From NCBI GenBank assembly GCA_027623585.1, contig JAQBVK010000051.1, positions 1 to 11,499 of the forward strand: a stretch of 11,499 nucleotides of DNA, in the 5' to 3' direction. This document shows positions 1 through 6,820 of this stretch, piece after piece. The notes under the pieces were generated by a model, which worked only from the letters and a program-made list of their open reading frames with translations, was not told the origin of the DNA and searched no databases. Source of the stretch: Planctomycetota bacterium. GTDB taxonomy: Bacteria; Planctomycetota; UBA1135. The position numbers and the translations under genes are program-made. Position 1 is the stretch's first letter. Every line of letters starts with the position of its first letter.

Positions 1-2
1 TC

Positions 3-1016
3 GCGGGCTTGATGATCTGTTACTTCAGCGTGCGGCCCGACCTGGCCGACGGGCTGCTCGACAAGATCAAGATGCGAACCGGCATGTTCTCCGGCGCCAT
101 GCACGACCCGACCGATCACGGCTTTGGGGACAACGACCTGGCTTCGCGCGCCGGTTCATGGAGCGAGTCTTTGACCATCTGGTGGGCGCGAGGATGGGAG
201 TCCTTCGGATGGGTTCCTGTGGCCTCCCTGCTGGCGCTGCCCTTCTTGCGCAAGGCGGTCCCGCGGACGATGAGGGTCGCGGTGCTCGCCTGGCTCATCG
301 CTTGGCTCGCCTGGTTTCTGGTGTTCCAGAACCACGCGACGAAGCACGTCTATCAGATGCAACTCGGCTTGCCCTTCTTCGCGCTGGCGGTGGCCGCCGT
401 TCTGAGTCATCCGCGTGTGCCCCGCGGCGTGGTTGCGCTGGCCGTCGTCGTGTTACTGGCGCAAGGAACGGTGAACTCACGACGGGTCCAAATTCGTTGG
501 AGCGAGGCACCGAACGAGCCGAGCGTGCACATCGGCCGCACCACCGAAGGACTGGTGCCCGAAGGCGCGATCGTGATGCTGCCGAGCTACTCCTTGCTGC
601 CGGCGTGGTACATGCAGCGGCATCTGTTCCGCGGAGTGGATTCACCCGTGACCTTCCAGCAAGCGCTTGCTTCCTACCGCATGAATTACCCGGAGCGGCC
701 TCCGCTTTGGCTCGCCTACATTCCGGGAGCGTCGGAGGAATTAGCGCCGATCGTTGCTCCGCTCACCCCCGAGCACTCGACGGAGTGGCTCGTGCTCTAT
801 CGAATCGAGGCCGAGCCGCCCCTGCTCGTGTTCCATCGCACACGATTCCGGCTGCGAATCACTCGCTGTATAGGAAGCCTGCGCGGATCCATACCTGAGT
901 CTCGATGGCGGCGCCAAGGCGACGCTTCATGCGCGTCACGGTGTCGTGCAAGATCCAATCCGCGCGGTCAAGCCTTCAGTGCGACGTGCGTGCCGGGCCC
1001 GGGGCCAGCGCCGTGA
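3..1016 (+). CDS. Multi-pass membrane protein, C-terminal part (GT-C / GT39-like sugar transferase?), 5'-truncated
   Basis: The frame is open from the left edge (first whole codon at 3), so this is the 3' part of a longer gene; the TTG at 9 and ATG at 12 are probably internal. About 337 residues are visible. Four hydrophobic segments lie roughly at nt 204-260, 270-326, 360-407 and 426-473, followed by a soluble region. The third segment follows a KHVYQMQLGLPFF stretch, which resembles the HxYxxPLxPxxA-type segment of GT39/ArnT-like GT-C transferases. Those enzymes move sugars from polyprenyl-phosphate carriers on the outer face of the cytoplasmic membrane. The catalytic N-terminal loop is outside the window, so the assignment rests on topology and this weak motif. 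The last 45 or so codons (from about 870) are rich in Arg, Ser, Cys and Pro and look unlike the rest. They may be read-through past the ancestral end, or follow a frameshift. The end overlaps the convergent acyltransferase gene by 41 bp. Confidence 0.55.
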   Translation, partial: AGLMICYFSVRPDLADGLLDKIKMRTGMFSGAMHDPTDHGFGDNDLASRAGSWSESLTIWWARGWESFGWVPVASLLALPFLRKAVPRTMRVAVLAWLIAWLAWFLVFQNHATKHVYQMQLGLPFFALAVAAVLSHPRVPRGVVALAVVVLLAQGTVNSRRVQIRWSEAPNEPSVHIGRTTEGLVPEGAIVMLPSYSLLPAWYMQRHLFRGVDSPVTFQQALASYRMNYPERPPLWLAYIPGASEELAPIVAPLTPEHSTEWLVLYRIEAEPPLLVFHRTRFRLRITRCIGSLRGSIPESRWRRQGDASCASRCRARSNPRGQAFSATCVPGPGPAP

Positions 1017-2286
1017 TCATTCCGCCGAGGGCGAGCAGGAGCGGAATCAGCCTCAAGCCGCCGGGACCGTCGCCTCCGATCCCGAACATGGCGAGTTGGG
1101 CGATGCCGGCGCCGCCGACGAGCAGGCCGCAGATCATCCGCGCCGGGTGCGGCGCGGACGCGGAAGCGCGCGAGCCGCGCTCCAGGCGCGCGAACAGGGA
1201 AAGGAAAATCATGGTCATGGCGAGGAAGATCAACACCCATAGCGGGCGCATCGCCCACCAGATCGCGCTGCCAGGAAACAAACCCAATCCGATTCCGCCG
1301 AGCCAGATGCTCAAGCCGTAGCTGAGCATCATCGAGCCGCTGTGCCAGAGGAAGAGCGTCATGATCGTGCCGTTCAAGAGCACGGCCGTGGTCCACGGTG
1401 CGGGCCGCTTGAGCCAGCGGCGCAGCCGGTTCTCGATCAACATCACGGCGCCGAACTGGAACGCGGCGAGCGGCAGCAGCGGAAGGTGAGGCGGCGTGGT
1501 GTTGCTGATCTCCTCGCCGGGAACGCCGACGAGGCTGCGCGGCCACGGCCCGAACTCGGTCATCGCGATCAGGGCTGCCAGGCCCGTAAGGCACCAGGCG
1601 AGCGCCATTCCGCGCGCGGAAAAGCGGCCGGCGCGCCAGGCGAACCCGAGTTGGTGCACCGCAATCCAAATGAAGAAATAATTTGCCCACCCTGGCTCAC
1701 GGACGCCGGCGCCGAAGAACAGCAGGTCGAGCACAGCCGCTACCGCCGCGGGCGCCCAGAAGGTTGCCATCCCGAAACGCCGCCACGCCGCGTGGGCGAG
1801 GGGCGCGAGGATTACGACCAGGAAGTACACGGCGAGGAACCAGGTCGGCACCAATGCGGTGATCGAAGCGATGCGAATTATTTCCGCAGGCACTCCGGCG
1901 GCGCGCGCGATCCACGCCGCAGCCGCCCAGAACAGCAGCAATGGGAACACCGGGCGACATAATCGTCCGATGCGCCCGTACAGCCAATCACGGTAACTCT
2001 GGTTGGTGCGCAGCGCCGAATCCCACGAAACTCCGTTTGCGTAGCCGCCGACGAAGAAGAACACGGGCATCACCTGAAACGCCCAAGTGAGCCATTGCGT
2101 CCAGGGCGACAGCGCCAGGAGATGCGATGCGTGCGTGCCGTCGGCATCCACCCAGATCGCCGCCATCAGCCAATGGCCGAGCACGACCGCCGTGATGGAT
2201 GCCGCGCGCAGGAAGTCCACCGCCTTGTGGCGCTGCGGCGGCGTATCTGCCGCAAGCGCGGCGGCGCGGCTCCACATTCCCGGCAT
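976..2286 (-). CDS. Membrane acyltransferase, acyltransferase-3 (OafA/NodX-like) family
   Basis: This is a 436-residue integral membrane protein with about ten hydrophobic segments, the normal length for a stand-alone acyltransferase-3 protein. The family signature is clear. After a short cytoplasmic N-terminus comes KAVDFLRAASITAVVLGHW, where R27 and H38 form the R-x10-H motif known to be essential in OafA-type enzymes. Next comes MPVFFFVGGYANG (residues 73-85), matching the family's MPxFFFxSGF segment, then YGRIGRLCRPVFPLL (103-117) with the conserved Arg residues. Members transfer acetyl, succinyl or similar groups from a cytoplasmic donor onto sugars of lipopolysaccharide, exopolysaccharide, peptidoglycan or glycolipids; the substrate cannot be read here. 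The ATG at 2286 lies 9 bp after the ybaN stop, so the two are probably co-transcribed. An ATG three codons in is a possible alternative. No clear Shine-Dalgarno sequence is visible, which suggests translation coupled to ybaN. The 3' end overlaps the tail of the convergent gene. Confidence 0.88.
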   Translation of the reverse strand: MPGMWSRAAALAADTPPQRHKAVDFLRAASITAVVLGHWLMAAIWVDADGTHASHLLALSPWTQWLTWAFQVMPVFFFVGGYANGVSWDSALRTNQSYRDWLYGRIGRLCRPVFPLLLFWAAAAWIARAAGVPAEIIRIASITALVPTWFLAVYFLVVILAPLAHAAWRRFGMATFWAPAAVAAVLDLLFFGAGVREPGWANYFFIWIAVHQLGFAWRAGRFSARGMALAWCLTGLAALIAMTEFGPWPRSLVGVPGEEISNTTPPHLPLLPLAAFQFGAVMLIENRLRRWLKRPAPWTTAVLLNGTIMTLFLWHSGSMMLSYGLSIWLGGIGLGLFPGSAIWWAMRPLWVLIFLAMTMIFLSLFARLERGSRASASAPHPARMICGLLVGGAGIAQLAMFGIGGDGPGGLRLIPLLLALGGMITALAPGPARTSH

Positions 2287-2295
2287 GCGGCAATG

Positions 2296-2664
2296 CTATC
2301 CCAGCGGCGGCTCAGGCCGTGTCCAAAGGAACAACAGCACGGCGACGACGCTCCCTGCGGCCACGATCTTGAGGACAATTGGGAACTCCAGCGCGATCAA
2401 GGGATAGGCCACCAGACCGATCATCATCACGCTGGCGATGATTTTCGCGCGCCTTCGAATCGCCCCCAATCGTTCCCAATCACTCAGAAGCGTCCCGAAC
2501 AGCGCATGCGTTAGGAGCCAGCCATGCAGGCGCTGTGAACTCCGGGCGAAGCACGCTGCCGCCAGCAGCAGGAAGGGCGTGGTCGGCAAGAGCGGCACCA
2601 CGACTCCAGCGACGGCGAGTGCGGTGCAGGCGATGCCGCAGGCCAGAAGGAGCGGCTTACGCAT
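2296..2664 (-). CDS. ybaN: YbaN family (DUF454) small inner-membrane protein
   Basis: This 122-residue protein has a near-textbook DUF454/YbaN sequence. A first hydrophobic helix (about 4-25) runs into PLLPTTPFLLLAAACFARSS (24-43), the family hallmark. After it come the conserved RLHGWLL and FGTLLSDW segments (45-63), the basic GAIRRRAKI turn (68-75), and two further membrane helices (about 76-92 and 95-114). The length matches the E. coli protein. The molecular function of the family is unknown; it is a small cytoplasmic-membrane protein often found as a single gene. Here it is the first gene of a two-gene minus-strand unit with the acyltransferase. Its start is 36 bp from the start of the divergent lipoprotein gene. 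No Shine-Dalgarno sequence is evident upstream of the ATG. Family membership is firm; the gene symbol follows the family name only. Confidence 0.9.
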   Translation of the reverse strand: MRKPLLLACGIACTALAVAGVVVPLLPTTPFLLLAAACFARSSQRLHGWLLTHALFGTLLSDWERLGAIRRRAKIIASVMMIGLVAYPLIALEFPIVLKIVAAGSVVAVLLFLWTRPEPPLG

Positions 2665-2700
2665 TCGTAGGCATTGCAGCGGATCCAGCGCCGCGATCCA
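2665..2700. promoter_or_regulatory. Short divergent intergenic region between ybaN and the lipoprotein gene
   Basis: Only 36 bp separate the two divergent start codons (43-45 bp if the lipoprotein starts at the ATG at 2710). That is too short for two non-overlapping promoters, so at least one promoter must lie inside the opposite gene or the two overlap. I see no convincing -35/-10 pair and no clear ribosome binding site for either gene. Confidence 0.3.
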
Positions 2701-3051
2701 ATGGCATTCATGAAAGTCATCACCTCACTTCTTTGTCTGACTGCGCTCGCCAGCCTGGGCGCCTGCTCAGCCGGCCCCCAGCAGTTGCAGCGTTCCGTGG
2801 ACGATTGGGACCGCGAGCTCTACGTGCAGAAGCCCCTGCTCGACGGTCTCCTGCACGTCGTGCCCGTAATTCCGCTCGCCCAGTTCGGCGCGATGATCGG
2901 CGACTTCCTCGTCATCAACCCGTACCACTTCTGGCTCGAGGACGTCTGGGACGGCAAAGGCACCAACTTCGAGCACGCCGAGGTTGCCTCGACGGACGGT
3001 GCAGTTCAATCCTTGATGATCGACGGCGCCGAAGTGCTTCAGAAGCAGTAG
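2701..3051 (+). CDS. Small exported lipoprotein, DUF3332-like
   Basis: This is a protein of about 116 residues with a typical lipoprotein signal: a short n-region with Lys, a hydrophobic core (VITSLLCLTALAS) and the lipobox LGAC, with the lipidated Cys at residue 22. The mature part is about 95 residues. Its centre has VPVIPLAQFGAMIGDFLVIN followed by an FW pair. This resembles DUF3332 proteins, in which a PVY segment, a D-x-x-V-x-N motif and an FW(TG) motif occur in the same order; the match is from memory and only partial. The function is unknown, and attachment to a membrane facing the periplasm is expected. The ATG at 2701 is chosen, but the ATG at 2710 gives an equally good signal peptide; a TTG at 2674 would add a poor charged extension. 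No clear ribosome binding site helps the choice. The Tricorn-type gene starts 95 bp downstream on the same strand, so co-transcription is possible. Confidence 0.72.
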   Translation: MAFMKVITSLLCLTALASLGACSAGPQQLQRSVDDWDRELYVQKPLLDGLLHVVPVIPLAQFGAMIGDFLVINPYHFWLEDVWDGKGTNFEHAEVASTDGAVQSLMIDGAEVLQKQ

Positions 3052-3146
3052 TCGCCGCGTTCAGCGTAGGGGGGGAAGGCCGCGCGCGTTTCCTGGACAG
3101 CGTCCAGCAGAAGCGAAGCGCTCGCGTAGCCTTTCCACCCTTCGTC
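3052..3146 (+). other. 95-bp leader between the lipoprotein gene and the Tricorn-type gene
   Basis: This gap holds a run of seven G residues (3069-3075) within a purine-rich stretch, and a perfect 6-bp inverted repeat with a 3-nt loop (3093-3107). It ends in a pyrimidine-rich stretch just before the ATG at 3147, where no Shine-Dalgarno sequence is present. No T-tract follows the inverted repeat, so it does not look like an intrinsic terminator. No gene is supported here. Confidence 0.4.
3093..3107. repeat. Small perfect inverted repeat (possible hairpin)
   Basis: CTGGAC-AGC-GTCCAG forms a 6-bp stem with a 3-nt loop, about 40 nt upstream of the Tricorn-type start codon. The stem does not extend further on either side, and no T-run follows. 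It could be a weak leader hairpin or chance in GC-rich DNA. Confidence 0.25.
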
Positions 3147-6100
3147 ATGTTCTCCCTCTTCGCCCCCGTACTCCTCGCGGCCGCAGCGGTCGCGGTCCCT
3201 CAAGACGCCCCGCCTCCGGCGGGGATGTTGCGTTATCCGGACGTCAGCGCAACGCACATCGTCTTTGGCTATGCGAACGACCTCTGGCTGGTGCCCCGCG
3301 CGGGCGGGCAAGCCACGCCGCTCGCTAGCCCTCCGGGGGTGGAAATGTTTCCGCGCTTCAGCGACGACGGGCGCTGGCTGGTCTTCCAAGGCAATTATGA
3401 TGGAGGCCGCGACCTCTACGTGGTGCCGACCGCCGGCGGAACGCCGCGCCGGGTCACGAACCATCCGAGCGCTGAGATCCCGCTCGGTTGGACCCCGGAC
3501 GGCGACATCCTCTTCATGAGCGGCGGTTTCGCCGCGTTCTCCAAGTGGTCGCGCCTCTTGACGGTTTCTCCCGAAGGCGGACTGCCGGAAGCGCTGCCGC
3601 TGCCGTACGGCGCGAACGGCGCGATCCGCGGCGACGGGCGAATGCTCGCTTACACCCCGCACACGCGCGATCAACGCACCTGGAAGCGCTATCGCGGCGG
3701 CATGGCGACGGACATCTGGGCCTTTGATCTGCAGGATCACAGCGCGCATCGCGTGACCGGATGGGAAGGAACGGACACGCAGCCGATGTGGCACGGTGAC
3801 GACCTCTACTATCTCTCCGACGAAGGCAAGGGGCATCGTCTCAACATTTGGAAGCACGACTTCAGCAAGAGATCCGCAGTGCAGATCACGCATCACACGG
3901 AGTACGATGCGAAGTGGGCGGCGATCGGCCCGGACGCGATCGTGTACCAACTCGGCGCCGATTTGATGCTGCTGGACCTCGCCAGCGGGGAATCGCGCGC
4001 GGTGCAAGTGACCGTTCCTGGCGACACCATCTCCGTGCGCCCTCAGCGCAAGGACGCGAGCGGCGGCATCATGGATTGGGACATTTCGCCGAACGCCAAG
4101 CGCGCAGCGGTTTCCGCGCGCGGTGACATCTGGACCTTGCCGGCCAAGGACGGTCCGCCGCGCAACCTCACGAATAGCGGCGCGTCGGCCGAACGCACGC
4201 CCGCGTGGTCTCCGGACGGCCGCTGGATCGCGTACTTCACCGACGCCTCCGGCGACTACGAGATTGCGCTGACGCAGAGCGACGGCAAGGGCGAGACGCG
4301 TGTGCTCACCAGCGGCGGTGGCCCCTTCAAGACCTGGATGGGTTGGTCCCCCGATTCCAAGTGGATCGTGTACATGGACAAATCTGCGGCGAAGTTCATG
4401 GTCGACGTCGAGAGCGGCGCAACGACGGAACTCGATCGCGAACCCTTCGGTTTCTTCGGCCAAGGTTCGCGCCCGAGCTGGTCGCACGATTCCAAGTGGA
4501 TGACTTGGTCGCGCACCAAGGACGATGCGCCGGTGACGGCGGTGTTCGTTTACGAGCTCGCGACCGCTACCAAGACGCAACTCACCAGCGGCTACTTCGG
4601 AGACGCCAACCCGGTGTTCGACCGCCAGGGTGACTGGCTGTTCTACACCACCGGCCTGAACTACTCGCCGACCTATTCCTCGATTGACAGCACCTTCATC
4701 TACGAAGACTCACAAGTGCTGATGGCGCTGCCGCTGCGCAAGGACGTGAAGTCTCCGTGGCTGCTCGAGAGCGACGAAGAGACCTGGGAGGAAGCCAAGG
4801 AAGAAGACGCCGAAGCCGAGGCCGAGGACAAGGGCGAGGACAAGGATGCTGAAGAGGAGACCGAACAGGAGCCCGAACCCGCCGCTGCGGACGACGGATT
4901 CTCTGGAATCTGGACCGGCACGATGTCCGGACCGATCCTGCCGCCGGGAGGCGTCTCACTGACCGCCGACCTGCAGTTGAAGGCCGACGGCAGCATCAGC
5001 GGCAGCTTCACGATTCCGCTCGGCTCGGCCGATGTCGTGAACGGCAGGTATGACAAGGCGAGCGGCCGCGTGACGGCCTTGCTGCGCACTTCCGACGGCG
5101 ATGCCACCTGCGAAGCCCAAGTCACGGGTTCCGTGATGAAGGGCAAGGTCAACATGGACGGCGCCGATCTGGCCTTCGAGCTGACTCGCCAGGAGCCGGC
5201 GTCCGGCGCCAAAGGCGACAAGTCCGCTTCCGCCGACAAGAGTCCGAAGAAGGACGTCACCATCGATTTCGAGGGCGCCGAAGCGCGCGCGATGATGCTT
5301 CCGACTTCCGCCGGCACCTTCGCGGGTCTCGCCGTGAACGACAAGGGACATTTGCTGTTCCTGCGTATGTCCGGCGGAGACGTCGGGCTGATGTCGCTCG
5401 ACATCTCGGATGACGAGCCTTCGGAGAAGTTGGTCGCCGCCGGAATCAATGGCTTGGCCTTGACCGCGGACGGCTCCAAGGGCTTGGTCCTACGCGGCTC
5501 GAGCGGCTCGATCCAAGGCATGTCGGCCGGCGCAAGCGGTGAACGCGTGCCGACCGAAGGCATGAGCGTGATCGTGGATCCGCGCGTCGAGTGGCGCCAG
5601 ATGCTCACCGAGGCGTGGCGCCTGCAGCGCGATTATTTCTACGATCCGAACATGCACGGCGTGGATTGGCCCGCGGTGCTGCGGCAGTACCTGCCGATGA
5701 TCGATCACTGCACTTCACGCGAGGACTTCTCCTACGTGCTGGGTGAGCTGATCTCCGAACTGAACGTCGGGCACGCCTACGTGATGGGCGGCCCCAGCGA
5801 ATCTCAGCCGAGCGAGAGCGTCGGGATGCTCGGCGTGGACTGGTCGCTCGAACAGGGCGCCTACCGCATCGCGAAGATTCATCACGGCGCCGCTTGGGAC
5901 GCGGACGCGCGCGGACCGCTTGGCGCGCCCGGCGTGGACGTCAACGAAGGCGACTGGGTGCTGGCAGTCAATGGCCAGCCGCTCGACGCGGCGCAGGATC
6001 CGTGGAGCGCATTCCTCGGCATGGCCGGGCGCCCGACCGTGCTCACGGTCAGCGCCAAGCCGGAAATGGACGACGACGCGCGCGAAGTGGTGGTCAAGCC

Positions 6101-6806
6101 GATCGGCAATGATTCACAACTTCGCTTCCGCTCCTGGATCGAAAGCAACCGGCGCTACGTGGAGGAGCAGACCGGCGGCAAGGTCGGCTACATCTACGTC
6201 ACCGACACCGGCATCACCGGTCAGAACGACCTCTTCAGGCAGTTCTATGGCCAGATCGGCAAGCAAGCGCTGATCATCGACGAGCGTTGGAACGGCGGCG
6301 GACAGATCCCGACCCGCTTCATCGAGTTGTTGAACCGTCCCGCCACCAACATGTGGGCGGGGCGCGACGGCAGGGACTGGCAGTGGCCGCCCGACAGTCA
6401 CCAGGGGCCGAAGTGCATGCTGATCAACGGTCTCGCCGGTTCCGGTGGGGACGCCTTCCCGGCGTACTTCAAGCAAGCCGGGCTCGGCAAGCTCATCGGC
6501 ATGCGCACCTGGGGTGGGCTGGTCGGCATCAGCGGCAACCCCGGCTTCGTGGACGGCGGCGGCATGAGTTCGCCGACCTTCGCCTATTACGACCTCGACG
6601 GCACCTGGGGAATCGAAGGCCACGGCGTCGACCCGGACATCGAGGTGATCGATCATCCGACCGCGCTCTCACGCGGTGAGGATCCGCAGCTCGAAGCGGC
6701 GATCGCTCAGATGCTCGACGAGGTGAAGTCGCATCCTTGGAACATGCCGAAGCGTCCGGCGTACCCGGATCGCAGCGACATGGGCGTCACCGAAGAGGAC
6801 AAGTAG
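3147..6806 (+). CDS. Exported Tricorn-type protease (beta-propeller, PDZ, S41 catalytic core) with inserted domain
   Basis: This 1219-residue protein begins with a hydrophobic signal-like stretch (FAPVLLAAAAVAVP) lacking a basic n-region. The propeller region (about 25-540) has PD40/WD40-like blades such as FPRFSDDGRWLVF and TPAWSPDGRWIAYF. An acidic linker (541-583, 24 of 43 residues Asp or Glu) and an extra domain (584-683) follow. The usual Tricorn sequence resumes at VTIDFEGAEAR (704 on), then a PDZ-like domain (about 893-980) and the S41 core to about 1180. Catalytic candidates are H876 (NVGHAYV), the nucleophile S1099 (GSGGDAFP) and E1157 (IEGHGVDPDI). In Thermoplasma Tricorn these are His746, Ser965 and Glu1023; the Ser-to-Glu spacing of 58 is identical here, and the His-to-Ser spacing is 223 against 219. 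Tricorn cuts oligopeptides from upstream proteases, and bacterial homologues of this type are usually exported. The ATG at 3147 is the only ordinary start codon near the signal sequence, though the frame is open far upstream. It converges on the DUF885 gene. Confidence 0.92.
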   Translation: MFSLFAPVLLAAAAVAVPQDAPPPAGMLRYPDVSATHIVFGYANDLWLVPRAGGQATPLASPPGVEMFPRFSDDGRWLVFQGNYDGGRDLYVVPTAGGTPRRVTNHPSAEIPLGWTPDGDILFMSGGFAAFSKWSRLLTVSPEGGLPEALPLPYGANGAIRGDGRMLAYTPHTRDQRTWKRYRGGMATDIWAFDLQDHSAHRVTGWEGTDTQPMWHGDDLYYLSDEGKGHRLNIWKHDFSKRSAVQITHHTEYDAKWAAIGPDAIVYQLGADLMLLDLASGESRAVQVTVPGDTISVRPQRKDASGGIMDWDISPNAKRAAVSARGDIWTLPAKDGPPRNLTNSGASAERTPAWSPDGRWIAYFTDASGDYEIALTQSDGKGETRVLTSGGGPFKTWMGWSPDSKWIVYMDKSAAKFMVDVESGATTELDREPFGFFGQGSRPSWSHDSKWMTWSRTKDDAPVTAVFVYELATATKTQLTSGYFGDANPVFDRQGDWLFYTTGLNYSPTYSSIDSTFIYEDSQVLMALPLRKDVKSPWLLESDEETWEEAKEEDAEAEAEDKGEDKDAEEETEQEPEPAAADDGFSGIWTGTMSGPILPPGGVSLTADLQLKADGSISGSFTIPLGSADVVNGRYDKASGRVTALLRTSDGDATCEAQVTGSVMKGKVNMDGADLAFELTRQEPASGAKGDKSASADKSPKKDVTIDFEGAEARAMMLPTSAGTFAGLAVNDKGHLLFLRMSGGDVGLMSLDISDDEPSEKLVAAGINGLALTADGSKGLVLRGSSGSIQGMSAGASGERVPTEGMSVIVDPRVEWRQMLTEAWRLQRDYFYDPNMHGVDWPAVLRQYLPMIDHCTSREDFSYVLGELISELNVGHAYVMGGPSESQPSESVGMLGVDWSLEQGAYRIAKIHHGAAWDADARGPLGAPGVDVNEGDWVLAVNGQPLDAAQDPWSAFLGMAGRPTVLTVSAKPEMDDDAREVVVKPIGNDSQLRFRSWIESNRRYVEEQTGGKVGYIYVTDTGITGQNDLFRQFYGQIGKQALIIDERWNGGGQIPTRFIELLNRPATNMWAGRDGRDWQWPPDSHQGPKCMLINGLAGSGGDAFPAYFKQAGLGKLIGMRTWGGLVGISGNPGFVDGGGMSSPTFAYYDLDGTWGIEGHGVDPDIEVIDHPTALSRGEDPQLEAAIAQMLDEVKSHPWNMPKRPAYPDRSDMGVTEEDK
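4767..5189 (+). other. Acidic linker plus about 100-residue inserted domain inside the Tricorn-type protease
   Basis: Residues 541-583 form a highly acidic, low-complexity linker ending in EPEPAAADD. Residues 584-683 follow, starting FSGIWTGTMSG. This segment has alternating polar and hydrophobic strands, Gly/Asp turns (LKADGSISGSF, GRYDKASGRV) and ends in LAFELTRQE. The pattern suggests a small all-beta barrel; similar WTG-type domains occur in other exported bacterial enzymes, in my recollection. A Lys/Ser-rich linker (684-703) follows before the usual Tricorn sequence resumes. In typical Tricorn homologues the two propeller parts are joined here by a short charged linker only. Confidence 0.6.
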
Positions 6807-6820
6807 CGCGTTCAGCGCGC
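6806..6820. repeat. GC inverted repeat spanning two convergent stop codons
   Basis: GCGCG-TTCAG-CGCGC is a perfect 5-bp stem with a 5-nt loop. It begins at the last base of the Tricorn-type stop codon, and its loop contains the stop of the DUF885 gene, so it is the whole intergenic space plus both gene ends. There is no T-tract on either strand. It may act as a weak bidirectional end signal or be chance. Confidence 0.25.

Noticed and set aside
993..1002. Palindrome CCGGGCCCGG within the convergent gene overlap, as a possible terminator
   Set aside because: It has no loop and no T-tract, it lies inside coding sequence, and such palindromes are common at this GC content.
3057..3066. GCGTTCAGCG just after the lipoprotein stop, repeated at 6808-6817 just after the Tricorn-type stop
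   Set aside because: A repeated 10-mer is expected many times by chance in 11.5 kb, and one copy overlaps the DUF885 stop codon. Not enough to call a shared element.
2535..3146. In-frame open extension of the Tricorn-type frame by about 204 codons upstream
   Set aside because: It runs through ybaN and the lipoprotein gene in another frame, is Arg-rich as expected of GC-rich shadow frames, and would bury a clear signal sequence inside the protein.
3039..4580. 513-codon antisense frame over the Tricorn-type gene
   Set aside because: Its composition is rich in Arg, His and Ala with no recognisable domain, and it lies opposite well-supported propeller blades. It is a high-GC shadow.
4700..5608. 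302-codon antisense Ser-rich frame opposite the acidic linker and inserted domain
   Set aside because: The Ser runs are simply the complement of Glu/Asp/Ala codons in the acidic linker; no independent coding evidence.
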